NCBI GenBank assembly: GCA_026414225.1
Contig: JAOAJK010000004.1
Location: forward strand, 1 to 64,000
Origin: Thermoplasmata archaeon
Lineage (GTDB): Archaea > Thermoplasmatota > Thermoplasmata > Lutacidiplasmatales > SKW197
Reading direction: 5' to 3'
Length of the DNA stretch: 64,000 bases
Part shown: in pieces, positions 15,037-24,439 of the stretch
Position numbering within the stretch: the first letter of the stretch is position 1
Layout of the letters: each line of letters starts with the position of its first letter
The notes under the pieces: generated by a model
Database searches by the model: none
Told to the model about the DNA's origin: nothing
Seen by the model: the letters and a program-made list of their open reading frames with translations, nothing else
Program-made: the position numbers and the translations under genes

Positions 15037-18000
15037 ATGCGGGCAAAGAATTGGTACTCGAGGGTTTTGTGCATAGCGGTAATGTTGATGCTCCTGCTAC
15101 CTGGAGTGAACATGTTTATCAAGCAGGCAGGTGCGAGGGCAGAGATTGTGCAGGATGAGTATGGAAATCTTGTGATTAATGGCACGAGTGTTTTTGAGAT
15201 CAATGGCCTGACAATTGATCCGCTTACTGGACAGACAGGAAAGTATGGAATGAAGGGAAATATTACGGTTCAGAACGGAGGTACTTTGATTATAAGGGAC
15301 GCTGAGCTCTATTTTCTCCAGGACCTCTACCATCATTACTGGCTTTCGGTCAGAAACGGTGGGAAGATAATAATGGAGAATGCAACCCTCACCGTGGGCA
15401 CGAACCAGATTTTGCCTTATGTGTTCTTCAATATCTCGATGACCAATGCTGGCAATTCCTACATAAACAATTCTAAAATTGCCTATCCCGGCTACTTCAA
15501 TGTTTCCGGTACTAATCTCTCGATCATCAATTCGAATCTTTCAGCAATCACTCCTCCTTCCCAGTACCAGCAACCGGAGGAGATCGATGCTGTGGATGAT
15601 GCTCCCGTGCTCAGGGCAGTTAACAGCTGTGTCGTTTTAATCAATTCCAGCATTGACAAGTGTTATGAGAATGCATATGCAAGTGTGGTCTATGAGCTAA
15701 AACCCCTTTACAGAGGAGCTATGGACAACACTACAAATACCAACACAGCACCGCTCAACTCGACGGATGGAAATTACTACATTGTTGGCGCGGGGCAGAT
15801 GATGCACATCAGAAACTTTGATATCCTCGGGAACACAGGGAATGTGCTGAATGCATGGTTGAACATAACCTATCGCACAGACGCAGATTACCTTTCACCA
15901 ACGGTTATGCAAATATCTTTCGACGGTGGGGCAACCTGGAAGGATACCACCGTTGCTCCTAACAACAGGAGTTCGATGGTTACGGAGACCTATACGATAG
16001 GGGCCACGGCATTTGGCAATCTTTCAAATCTCCAGATAAGGTATCAGAATTTGAATGACAGTTTAAATTTGTACATTGACAAAATCACAGTGTATGCCCA
16101 GGTCTACATCGGTGTAAATGAGAGAGACCAGTATGACATCATATTTGAACACACCACGGTCATCGCGATTGACACCTACTTCGATGTGGATTTCCTTTCC
16201 TGCAACAATCCTGAGGACCCGAAAGCCAACAGCAACCCGCAGCACAACAGGGTGAATCTGAAGAGCAGCAGCTTTGGTTATTTTGTCAATCTCACTGTGA
16301 ATGAATGTCAGAGCCCTGGCCATGAGGACACGCCCATTATTACTGATGCTACTTCCGAGCTCTATCTATATAGATGGCTGGATGTAATTGTGAAAGATAT
16401 CCAGAATATGTCCGTATCTGGAGCAACAATCAAGGTGGCCTACAATGGGCCCTCTGGTGAAATTGCAGAGAGGGTGGAAAAACTCAATAACCTGAGCACT
16501 GCTCCCCATGGACCGTATGTGCTTGCAGCACTCGGGAGAACTCTGGCAAATTACAATGTGACAAATGAGAGTGGTTTCTGTTCCATTCCACTCATCACAG
16601 ATAACATTTCCGCGGCTTTCTGGCCCAACTCCATGCCGTACGGTAACTATCTCATAAGCCTCACATATGGTGGCACAGGTGGACCGATAAATCTGAACTC
16701 TAATATGAGCTACCCGGCATTTCCGAATATAAACGCTACGGCCAACAGAATGTCTTTGAATTTCACTCTCCCCGGACTCCTTCCCGATTTAACCGTGGGG
16801 ATTCCTGGCATGCCCTCCCTGATATCCGGCGGTTCTCCTGTCAGTATAACAGTTGTAGTGAATAACACGGGTTCCGCTATGGCAGCAAATGCAGAAATCG
16901 TCCTGTACGATGTGGTAGGTGACAACATCACTCTGATTGGGAAGAAGTCCATCACGGTGGGTCCTAACACCTACTGGAATAATGTGTCATTCACCTGGAG
17001 CCCGAATGTTCCGGAAATGCACAGAATTCTTGCAATTGCTGACCCTCTGAACAACATAACGGAAATCAGCAAATTGAACAATCAGGTATCGGTGGATGTG
17101 CTGGTTTATCGACCTGGAATCGACCTCATGATTATGAACACAACCCGGACACTCAGGAACATGTATTACCTCTGCAGTGGATTTGTTTACCTGGACAATG
17201 GCACACTCATACTTGAGAACACCACATTCAAGGTCATACAGACGAAGGATAATCAATTCAATGTTTACATGAAAGGGAATTCTAAACTCGTGCTGAACAA
17301 ATCCTTGCTGACAAGCGATTACCGTTACGGAATCATAGTTGCTGACAATGGCCAGATATATGGGAACAACTCTGGGATAAAAAACGGATCCCTGAGCGGA
17401 ATGGCCGGTGTGGTTTACCTGAGAGGAACAAACTATAACGGCAGCATCAGTGGGTTCCAGTGTGGCGCTATCACATTCATTGATGTGACTTTTGTAAGCG
17501 GGACCCTAGATTACCATGGTAGGGTTTATGCAGAGAACACGACATTTGACAGAAATCTGGTGTTTAACGGCACGGACAATGTAACGCTGGTTGCAGTCAC
17601 GCTTCCGTCAGCCCCTGATTCGGTCCTTGCATATGATAATGCGGTCGTGTACATTTACAGGTACCTGGATGTCAGGATTATGGATGTGAATGGTGTAGGT
17701 GTGGATAATGTAAACATAAGTGTGTATGACATAAACATGAATCTTGCAGCCCATGCGACCACAACCAATGGAACTGCAAGAATAACGCTGGTGACAGACA
17801 TAATTGATGCGACAACCCAGTATTATTCCCACTTTGTGGGGGTTTACATCGTTCACATCAGTTTTGGAAGTGGGTACTGGTACAACATCACGATGCCCTC
17901 TTACTTTTCATGGGAGAAGGGAATTGAGATAACCGAGTCAATTTCTGCAATCCCAGACATAGCAGTATCTTTTGCTACTGCCTTCCCATCCCTCCTACCG

Positions 18001-21000
18001 TACGGTGCAACATTAAACGGTACAATTCAGGTCGAGAACACAGGCACAGGCAGAGCAGAGAATGTCCTTCTTGAGATATACGATGGACTTGAAACCGTGT
18101 TCTCTCAGAGAGGCACAGTGCTCGCAGGACAGGTCCTGCTGATAAACTTCACCTACACGGCAAACATCACGGGACACAGAACGCTGGTGCTGGTTGCAGA
18201 CCCCGGCAGTGAACTTGTTGAGACCTCTAAGGAAAACAACATGGCAACGATGGAATTTATTGTATATAAACCGAGTTCCCTCTTGGTTGTTGAGAACACC
18301 ACGGTCGAGATTTCAAACACCACGGTTTACCAGTACGGCTCTGTGCTCATCGGCACCAACGGAACCCTGATCCTTGACAATGCTACAATGTGTTTCTCTC
18401 AACCCACTGCCTATTCCTATGGTATCTACATTTACTCGAACGGAAACCTTGTGATGAAGCACAGCAATATCCAGAGCAACTATCCATATTACTTAATTTC
18501 CATAGAATCTGGCTCCACAGTCGCCACGGATTCGCGGATAACCAGTGCCTCGGTTTTCGGGATGCAGAATTGCAGTTACACACTTTTGGGGACTACTTTT
18601 GTAGATGCAAGGGTAAACATAACAGCAAGTAGGTTTACGATGATTGGTGGCAGTTTGACCGAAGGGTTCTGGCAGAGTCTTTCTGTCTCCGCTGTTGCCC
18701 TGTATCTCCAGGACATCTATTATCCTTCCCAACTTATCCTCTCACCCACATCCTATGCTGTGCTTGTGAATGTATCACTGGGAGGCAGCGTGGGAGATAT
18801 AGTAACTCCAGATGGGGCCGAGGTACGGATTTACAGATACCTGGATGTGCTGACACTGGATGGAAACAGGAATCCACTTGACAGCGTGAACATCACCGTG
18901 AGATTTGCCTCAAATGATACGGTCGCAGGTAATCTTCTTTCAGACCTTTACGGAAATGCCAGATTCGTGCTTCTGACAGATATAATAAACTACTCAATTC
19001 AGAGCATAGGTGGAACCTCCTTCTTTGTAGGTAATTACAGGGTAGTCGCTGAATTTGCCGGTGAGAACTTGACTGCTGGCATATCCTTCCAGCCCTATCC
19101 ATCAATTGCAAATGTTATATACCTCAATCTCACATACACTACCCAGGTGCCCGACTTCGCCGTAAACCCCGGGGATATAAAGACACCATCGGCATTTGAT
19201 TACTATACCGGTGCTCTCGTAAACATCACGGTAAGAAACATAGGTCCGAGAAATGGAGTGAATGTGACAATCGTAGTTTACGACATGAATCTGGATGCAA
19301 ATACCGTGACCGAAATCAACCGCACCGTGATAAACATTCTATCTGGTTCAGTCGTATCATTCACGGTCCAGTGGCTACCCTCAATGTCTGGAAATCACAG
19401 CATAAAGGTGGAAATTGACCCCGCCAGCATATTTAATGAGACCAGCAAGGCAAACAACATTGCGGTAAGCCAGAGTGTCTGGTTCAATCCATCCATTAAA
19501 ATTGTAACTCTTAACATCTCAAAGGACGCCCTTCCCTACGATGAGAGCGTGTACATAAACCTGACAGTCAAAAACACTGGCAATGTGAACATGTCAAACT
19601 TTGAGGTGGTGCTTGAGGATACATATATCCATCAGAGCATCAGGGAGTTTATAAATGTCTTAAATGCAGGCCAGTCAGTGAATATTTCCTTCAGTTATCC
19701 TGTTGCTACACCGGGAAACCATACGGTGAATCTCCGCATAGAACTCGATAGGGTCTATGATGCTGAAACCTTTGTACTGAAGGTTTATTCTCCCCCAGAC
19801 CTTGAGGTCACATCCAGTGGCATCCGTGTTCTGTTTGGCACCACTCCAGTGTCCAAAGCAATGGAAGAGACCCCGCTGGCGATAAATGTTACTGTCACAA
19901 ACCTAGCGAACACCCCTGCCTACAATGTGACTGTGGAAATCTACAATGATACCTACCTCATCACCTCAGTTTTGATTCCCGTTGTGGACTCCCTATCTTC
20001 CGCCGAAATCTCGGTGCCATGGAACGCCTCAATGCCAGGAAGAATCGTGGTATCCGTGCTCAAGTGCGAGCAACCCTATCCCGAAAAGAACACCGCGAAT
20101 AACAATGCAGAGAAACAGATTGAAGTGATTCCGCTACCAGACCTCAAGATTCTTGATTTCTACGCTGAAAAGAACGGAAATAAGACAGTTAATTTTACAG
20201 CAGGGGACACGGCTATACTATGGTTGAACATCTCAAACAGTGTTGACTATCCAGTAGAGAACTTCTCAGTTGAAGTCTTTGCTGGAAACATAAGCGAAGA
20301 AAACCTGATTGCCTCTGTGAATCTCACAATAAATGCAAGTGAGATGCACCTGATGAACTTCACATGGGCAGTGCACCTGGAAGCGAACACTACCCTCCAC
20401 GCGGTATTGAATAGAAATCACACAATCACGGAGAAAAACTACACGAACAACGTGTTCGATCTGAATCTCACAATAATCTCTGCAAAACTGTTGATATCCT
20501 TTGCGCAGCTCCCCCTTAAATTCAACATAGACGATATACCGGTGGTCTCAGGTCAAATTTTGAGGGAGGCAACGGGTGAAGGCATACCAGGAATTAATGT
20601 AAGTGCCGCCTTGTTCCTCAACGACAAAGTCGTCTACCAGCAGACTGTTGTCACCGATGAAAATGGTAACTTTACAGTAACCCTTATGCAATTGAAAGAA
20701 CCGGGCCAGTACAGAGTAGTGTTATCCTGTCCGGATTATCCAGATGTAGAGGCAGCAATATCCTTATTCAATGTGGAGAAACCCGTCCCTCCACCTCAAT
20801 TCCCCTGGCTTATGGTAATCATTGCGGTGATTGCGGTCGTTGGAATTTCCCTTGCGGTGGTCTTCCTGTACTTCCGCAGGGCTGCAGGAAAACTCGTGGA
20901 ATGCGGGGAATGTGGTGCCTACATTCCAGAGAATGCGACCAAATGCCCGAAATGCGGTACCGAATTTGAAGTCACAACCGTTAAGTGCAGTGAGTGCGGT

Positions 21001-21855
21001 GCCTGGATAGATGGGAAGGCAACAGTGTGTCCGGAATGCGGTACAGTATTCACCGGTAAGAAGGTTGAAGCAGAAAGTTACGAGGAAATGATGAGAAGAG
21101 AGTTCAATGCGTATGTGGAGAAATTCAAGACCGAGGCGAAGAAGGAACTTGGGAAGGAATACTCGGAAAGCGCCTTCTGGGCATGGTGGAAGAACAAGCC
21201 AACATACAGAACTTACACCCAGTGGCTGAAAGAAGAGGAACTAAAGAAAAGAGGTGCCCTGAAGTGCCCACAGTGCACTACGCTGAACGAGAAAACCTCC
21301 AAGGTGTGTCTCAAGTGCGGAACTTCGCTTGAAGGTGCAGAACTTGTGCAGACCGAAAAATTACCTGGTGTCAAGGGGGCAGAGGTACTAAAAGAAGAGA
21401 CCAAACCTGAACCGGAACCACCTGAGGTAAAGAAACCTCCGGTGCAGAATCCTGAAGAAGCGAAGAAATCTGTGCAGCCAATGCCACCAGTTCACGGGGC
21501 ACCACCTGTGAAAACTGCAGAGGACCAGAAGCAACCGCCACAATCTCCACAGGTAGCGCCGAAACCCCAGGTGCCGTTACCTCCGAAGCCAGCTGCACCA
21601 AAAGAAGAAATGCCAACCCTCCCGATTCGCGGTGGCCCTCCAGCCACTGAGCAACCACCGCCAGAAAAGGCGTTGCTTGAATTCAAGCCAGAACCCACAA
21701 CGCCGGGAGCACCGAAGGTCGTGGTCATCAGAAAACCCACCGCAGCAAAGGTGGTAATTCCGAAGAAAGTTGTAAGGAAGCCGATGACACCCGGGCAGGA
21801 GGGTGAGGGGCAAGAAACCCAGGATGAAGAAACCCAGGACAAACAGCAGCTTTAA
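15037..21855 (+). CDS. Giant CARDB-repeat surface protein with cytoplasmic zinc ribbons
   Basis: A 2272-residue membrane-anchored protein. A signal peptide lies at about residues 8-32. Roughly 1900 extracellular residues follow, rich in Asn-x-Ser/Thr sites. The first two-thirds repeats a composite module three times: beta-helix-like segment, YRYLDV-type strand, carboxypeptidase-regulatory-like domain, then CARDB. YRWLDV/YRYLDV copies lie near nt 16369, 17656 and 18833. More CARDB domains follow. A TM helix (about 1924-1948) leads to two zinc ribbons (CGECGAYI, CPKCG, CSECGAWI, CPECG), an aromatic segment (ESAFWAWWKNKPTYRTYTQW), a further CxxC ribbon and a Pro/Lys-rich tail. ATG 15037 has GAAGGTGAAG before it; TTG 15019 is less likely. 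Function unknown; adhesion with signalling is plausible. Confidence 0.88.
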   Translation: MRAKNWYSRVLCIAVMLMLLLPGVNMFIKQAGARAEIVQDEYGNLVINGTSVFEINGLTIDPLTGQTGKYGMKGNITVQNGGTLIIRDAELYFLQDLYHHYWLSVRNGGKIIMENATLTVGTNQILPYVFFNISMTNAGNSYINNSKIAYPGYFNVSGTNLSIINSNLSAITPPSQYQQPEEIDAVDDAPVLRAVNSCVVLINSSIDKCYENAYASVVYELKPLYRGAMDNTTNTNTAPLNSTDGNYYIVGAGQMMHIRNFDILGNTGNVLNAWLNITYRTDADYLSPTVMQISFDGGATWKDTTVAPNNRSSMVTETYTIGATAFGNLSNLQIRYQNLNDSLNLYIDKITVYAQVYIGVNERDQYDIIFEHTTVIAIDTYFDVDFLSCNNPEDPKANSNPQHNRVNLKSSSFGYFVNLTVNECQSPGHEDTPIITDATSELYLYRWLDVIVKDIQNMSVSGATIKVAYNGPSGEIAERVEKLNNLSTAPHGPYVLAALGRTLANYNVTNESGFCSIPLITDNISAAFWPNSMPYGNYLISLTYGGTGGPINLNSNMSYPAFPNINATANRMSLNFTLPGLLPDLTVGIPGMPSLISGGSPVSITVVVNNTGSAMAANAEIVLYDVVGDNITLIGKKSITVGPNTYWNNVSFTWSPNVPEMHRILAIADPLNNITEISKLNNQVSVDVLVYRPGIDLMIMNTTRTLRNMYYLCSGFVYLDNGTLILENTTFKVIQTKDNQFNVYMKGNSKLVLNKSLLTSDYRYGIIVADNGQIYGNNSGIKNGSLSGMAGVVYLRGTNYNGSISGFQCGAITFIDVTFVSGTLDYHGRVYAENTTFDRNLVFNGTDNVTLVAVTLPSAPDSVLAYDNAVVYIYRYLDVRIMDVNGVGVDNVNISVYDINMNLAAHATTTNGTARITLVTDIIDATTQYYSHFVGVYIVHISFGSGYWYNITMPSYFSWEKGIEITESISAIPDIAVSFATAFPSLLPYGATLNGTIQVENTGTGRAENVLLEIYDGLETVFSQRGTVLAGQVLLINFTYTANITGHRTLVLVADPGSELVETSKENNMATMEFIVYKPSSLLVVENTTVEISNTTVYQYGSVLIGTNGTLILDNATMCFSQPTAYSYGIYIYSNGNLVMKHSNIQSNYPYYLISIESGSTVATDSRITSASVFGMQNCSYTLLGTTFVDARVNITASRFTMIGGSLTEGFWQSLSVSAVALYLQDIYYPSQLILSPTSYAVLVNVSLGGSVGDIVTPDGAEVRIYRYLDVLTLDGNRNPLDSVNITVRFASNDTVAGNLLSDLYGNARFVLLTDIINYSIQSIGGTSFFVGNYRVVAEFAGENLTAGISFQPYPSIANVIYLNLTYTTQVPDFAVNPGDIKTPSAFDYYTGALVNITVRNIGPRNGVNVTIVVYDMNLDANTVTEINRTVINILSGSVVSFTVQWLPSMSGNHSIKVEIDPASIFNETSKANNIAVSQSVWFNPSIKIVTLNISKDALPYDESVYINLTVKNTGNVNMSNFEVVLEDTYIHQSIREFINVLNAGQSVNISFSYPVATPGNHTVNLRIELDRVYDAETFVLKVYSPPDLEVTSSGIRVLFGTTPVSKAMEETPLAINVTVTNLANTPAYNVTVEIYNDTYLITSVLIPVVDSLSSAEISVPWNASMPGRIVVSVLKCEQPYPEKNTANNNAEKQIEVIPLPDLKILDFYAEKNGNKTVNFTAGDTAILWLNISNSVDYPVENFSVEVFAGNISEENLIASVNLTINASEMHLMNFTWAVHLEANTTLHAVLNRNHTITEKNYTNNVFDLNLTIISAKLLISFAQLPLKFNIDDIPVVSGQILREATGEGIPGINVSAALFLNDKVVYQQTVVTDENGNFTVTLMQLKEPGQYRVVLSCPDYPDVEAAISLFNVEKPVPPPQFPWLMVIIAVIAVVGISLAVVFLYFRRAAGKLVECGECGAYIPENATKCPKCGTEFEVTTVKCSECGAWIDGKATVCPECGTVFTGKKVEAESYEEMMRREFNAYVEKFKTEAKKELGKEYSESAFWAWWKNKPTYRTYTQWLKEEELKKRGALKCPQCTTLNEKTSKVCLKCGTSLEGAELVQTEKLPGVKGAEVLKEETKPEPEPPEVKKPPVQNPEEAKKSVQPMPPVHGAPPVKTAEDQKQPPQSPQVAPKPQVPLPPKPAAPKEEMPTLPIRGGPPATEQPPPEKALLEFKPEPTTPGAPKVVVIRKPTAAKVVIPKKVVRKPMTPGQEGEGQETQDEETQDKQQL

Positions 21856-22850
21856 AATCTTCCAAATATTTTTTCTTTACATTTTGAGCATTTTCCATCT
21901 TTTATTTTGTTGTAAACCACAGAGAACCCCTCTCGTTCTATAAGGATCTCATTGCATTTAGGGCAGTAAGTTATGTCAGGCTCACCCCATACATTTCCAA
22001 TGTATACATTTGCAAGTCCTATATCCTTGGCCATTCTGAATGCTTTTTTAAGCGTGGCCAGTGGAGTTGGAGGCACATCCATCAGCTCGTAGTCAGGATG
22101 AAATCTGGTAAAGTGCACGGGCACCTCGGGCGAAAGTTTTTCTTTCACCCAGTTCACGAATTCCACAAGTTCTCTCTCGTTGTCATTGTGTCTAGGAATT
22201 ACGAGATAGGTAATTTCTATGTGGATTCCGAGGTGGTAGGCAAGCTCGCAGGTTTCCAGCACAGGTTTCAATCGCCCATGCACAACCTTAGCATAAAATT
22301 CCTCAGTAAAGCCCTTCACATCAATGTTCATTGCATCTAGATAAGGTGCAATCCGTTTCAGCGGTTCCTTTTCTATGTAACCATTTGTCACATAAACGCT
22401 TTTTATTCCGTGTTCGTGAAGAAGTTTCGAGCAATCATGGGTGAACTCGTACCATATCGTGGGCTCATTGTAGGTCCAGGCGACACCTGGAACTTTGTAG
22501 CGTTTTGCAAGCCCAAGGACACCTTCCGGTGTGGTTTTTTCAAGGTAGGAGTTTTCCACATTCGCCTGGGAAATCGTGTAGTTCTGGCAGTGAAGACATT
22601 TGAAGTTGCAGCCCACCGTACCGTAGGAAAGAATCTCAGAGCCAGGGTAGAAATGGTAAAGGGGCTTTTTTTCAATTGGGTCTATGGCAACAGAAGAATA
22701 AAGTCCGTAGATAAGGGTATGAAGTTCACCATCCCTGTTCTCTCTTACACCACAAATCCCGCGTTTTCCCTCCTGGATTATGCAATGATGGTTGCAGAGG
22801 TTACATCTTACTGTGTTGTTCTCCTTTTTCTCCCAGAAAAGTGCCCTCAT
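21852..22850 (-). CDS. amrS: AmmeMemoRadiSam-type radical SAM enzyme (AmrS)
   Basis: A 332-residue radical SAM protein related to pyruvate formate-lyase activases. The cluster motif is Cys81-x3-Cys85-x2-Cys88 (CNFKCLHC). An extra N-terminal Cys set (CNLCNHHC, residues 16-23) and a C-terminal ribbon (CPKCNE, CSKCKE) match the AmmeMemoRadiSam subgroup, usually linked to Memo and AMMECR1 proteins whose genes are not in this window. The substrate is unknown. It follows rtcB by 2 nt on the same strand, and its stop overlaps the stop of the convergent giant protein. Confidence 0.85.
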   Translation of the reverse strand: MRALFWEKKENNTVRCNLCNHHCIIQEGKRGICGVRENRDGELHTLIYGLYSSVAIDPIEKKPLYHFYPGSEILSYGTVGCNFKCLHCQNYTISQANVENSYLEKTTPEGVLGLAKRYKVPGVAWTYNEPTIWYEFTHDCSKLLHEHGIKSVYVTNGYIEKEPLKRIAPYLDAMNIDVKGFTEEFYAKVVHGRLKPVLETCELAYHLGIHIEITYLVIPRHNDNERELVEFVNWVKEKLSPEVPVHFTRFHPDYELMDVPPTPLATLKKAFRMAKDIGLANVYIGNVWGEPDITYCPKCNEILIEREGFSVVYNKIKDGKCSKCKEKIFGRF

Positions 22851-22852
22851 TT

Positions 22853-24307
22853 TCAGCCCTTCATAACTCCAATAGGCCGCATCTTCACAATCATCTTCGA
22901 TATGCGCGCATTGTGGGCAATCCTCACAACATCATCCACATCCTTGTATGCCTCAGGACTCTCTTCGGAGAGGACTTCCTTGCTTGCAGCCCGTACATAG
23001 ATACCCTGCTTCATGAGGGAATCCCTCACATCGTTGGGTCTGAACCGCCTTATTGCCGCCTCCCTCGACATCACCCTGCCCGCACCATGACATGTTGAAC
23101 CGAAAGTTTCCTGCATTGCAATTTCAGTACCGACCAGCAGGTAGCTCGCAGTCCCCATATCTCCAGGGATTAATACTGGCTGGCCGACCTTTCTGTACGG
23201 AGCGGGAATCTCAGTTCGTCCGAGGGCAAACGCCCTGGTGGCACCTTTTCTGTGGACCACAACCTTTCTTCTCTTCCCATCAATCTCATGTTCCTCTATC
23301 TTCCCGATGTTGTGGCATACATCATAAATCACATGCATCTCCATTGACTCTGGCGTTTGCCTGAAAACTTTCTGGAAAGATTCCCTTACCCAGTGAAGGA
23401 TAAGCTGACGATTGGCCCAGGCATAGTTAGCACCGCAACCCATCGCTTTCAGATACTCTTCTCCTTCCTGGGAAGTGGCAGGAGCACATGCTAGTTGTTT
23501 ATCTTCAAGGTGGATGTTGTATTTCTTTGCAGCATTCACCATTTTTGCAATGTAGTCAGTTGCAATCTGATGCCCTGCCCCTCTTGAGCCGGTATGGATC
23601 ATTACTACAATCTGGTCTTTTGTGGTGATTCCAAAAACCTTTGCAATTTCTGGCTCATAAATTTCCTCTACCTTCTGTACCTCGAGGAAATGGTTACCAG
23701 CACCGAGAGTGCCGAGCTGGGGCATACCTCTCTGGATTGCCTTGTCGCTTACAAACGAAGAGTCCGCAAATTTTAGCCGTCCGTTTTCTTCGAGAAAGTC
23801 GAGGTCTTCCTTCCAGCCATAACCCTTTTCCACCGCCCACTCAGCACCCAGGTCAAGCACATTTTTCATTTCGTCATAGGTCAATCTAACCTTTCCTTCC
23901 GAGCCCACACCTGAGGGCACATTTGTGAATATTGTATCTATCAGATCCCTTATCTTTGGCTGTACATCCTTCAGCATGAGGTTTGTGCGGACGAGCCGCA
24001 CTCCACAGTTGATGTCGTAACCGACGCCACCTGGCGAGATAATGCCTGTCTCATAATCAAAGGCAGCAACGCCGCCTATTGGAAATCCGTAGCCCCAGTG
24101 AATGTCGGGCATGGCCATAGAATGACCGAGGATGCCAGGGAGAGTAGCCACATTTGCAACCTGTTCCAGTGAATTATCCTTCCGTACATCCTCAATCATC
24201 TTTGCGTCTGCATAGACAATTCCAGATACCTTCATCCCTTTTTTGTAGGAGGTTTCAATTTCATACTTGTAGTCAGTTAGTTTCTTCAGTGGACCATTCC
24301 ATGTCAT
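22853..24307 (-). CDS. rtcB: RNA-splicing ligase RtcB
   Basis: A 484-residue GTP/Mn-dependent ligase that joins tRNA exon halves (2',3'-cyclic phosphate to 5'-OH). Conserved segments include MPDIHWGYGFPIGG, SPGGVGYDINCGVRL (metal-binding Cys), GAGNHFLE, HTGSRGAGHQ and the guanylylated-His motif CHGAGR. No intein interrupts it. The start at 24307 (MTWNGPLKK) has GGAAGGTGA about 6 nt upstream; the longer open frame to 24370 runs through the promoter. Archease, the usual cofactor, is not nearby. It is cotranscribed with amrS and divergent from the FG-GAP protein. Confidence 0.95.
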   Translation of the reverse strand: MTWNGPLKKLTDYKYEIETSYKKGMKVSGIVYADAKMIEDVRKDNSLEQVANVATLPGILGHSMAMPDIHWGYGFPIGGVAAFDYETGIISPGGVGYDINCGVRLVRTNLMLKDVQPKIRDLIDTIFTNVPSGVGSEGKVRLTYDEMKNVLDLGAEWAVEKGYGWKEDLDFLEENGRLKFADSSFVSDKAIQRGMPQLGTLGAGNHFLEVQKVEEIYEPEIAKVFGITTKDQIVVMIHTGSRGAGHQIATDYIAKMVNAAKKYNIHLEDKQLACAPATSQEGEEYLKAMGCGANYAWANRQLILHWVRESFQKVFRQTPESMEMHVIYDVCHNIGKIEEHEIDGKRRKVVVHRKGATRAFALGRTEIPAPYRKVGQPVLIPGDMGTASYLLVGTEIAMQETFGSTCHGAGRVMSREAAIRRFRPNDVRDSLMKQGIYVRAASKEVLSEESPEAYKDVDDVVRIAHNARISKMIVKMRPIGVMKG

Positions 24308-24407
24308 GAATTTCACCTTCCACCACCATATTAAACTCCTCAGGGTAGATAAATGTTCCGAAAAGCACAAATAAAAAAGATAGGGCCACGTATGAAAAGC
24401 CAGTAAA

Positions 24408-24416
24408 TTTTATATA
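24408..24416 (+). promoter_or_regulatory. TATA-like box of the FG-GAP protein operon
   Basis: TTTTATATA centred 28 nt before ATG 24440 implies a leaderless transcript for the five-gene plus-strand operon. Confidence 0.5.
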
Positions 24417-24439
24417 GGGTGTAGTGATGGGCTGATTGG

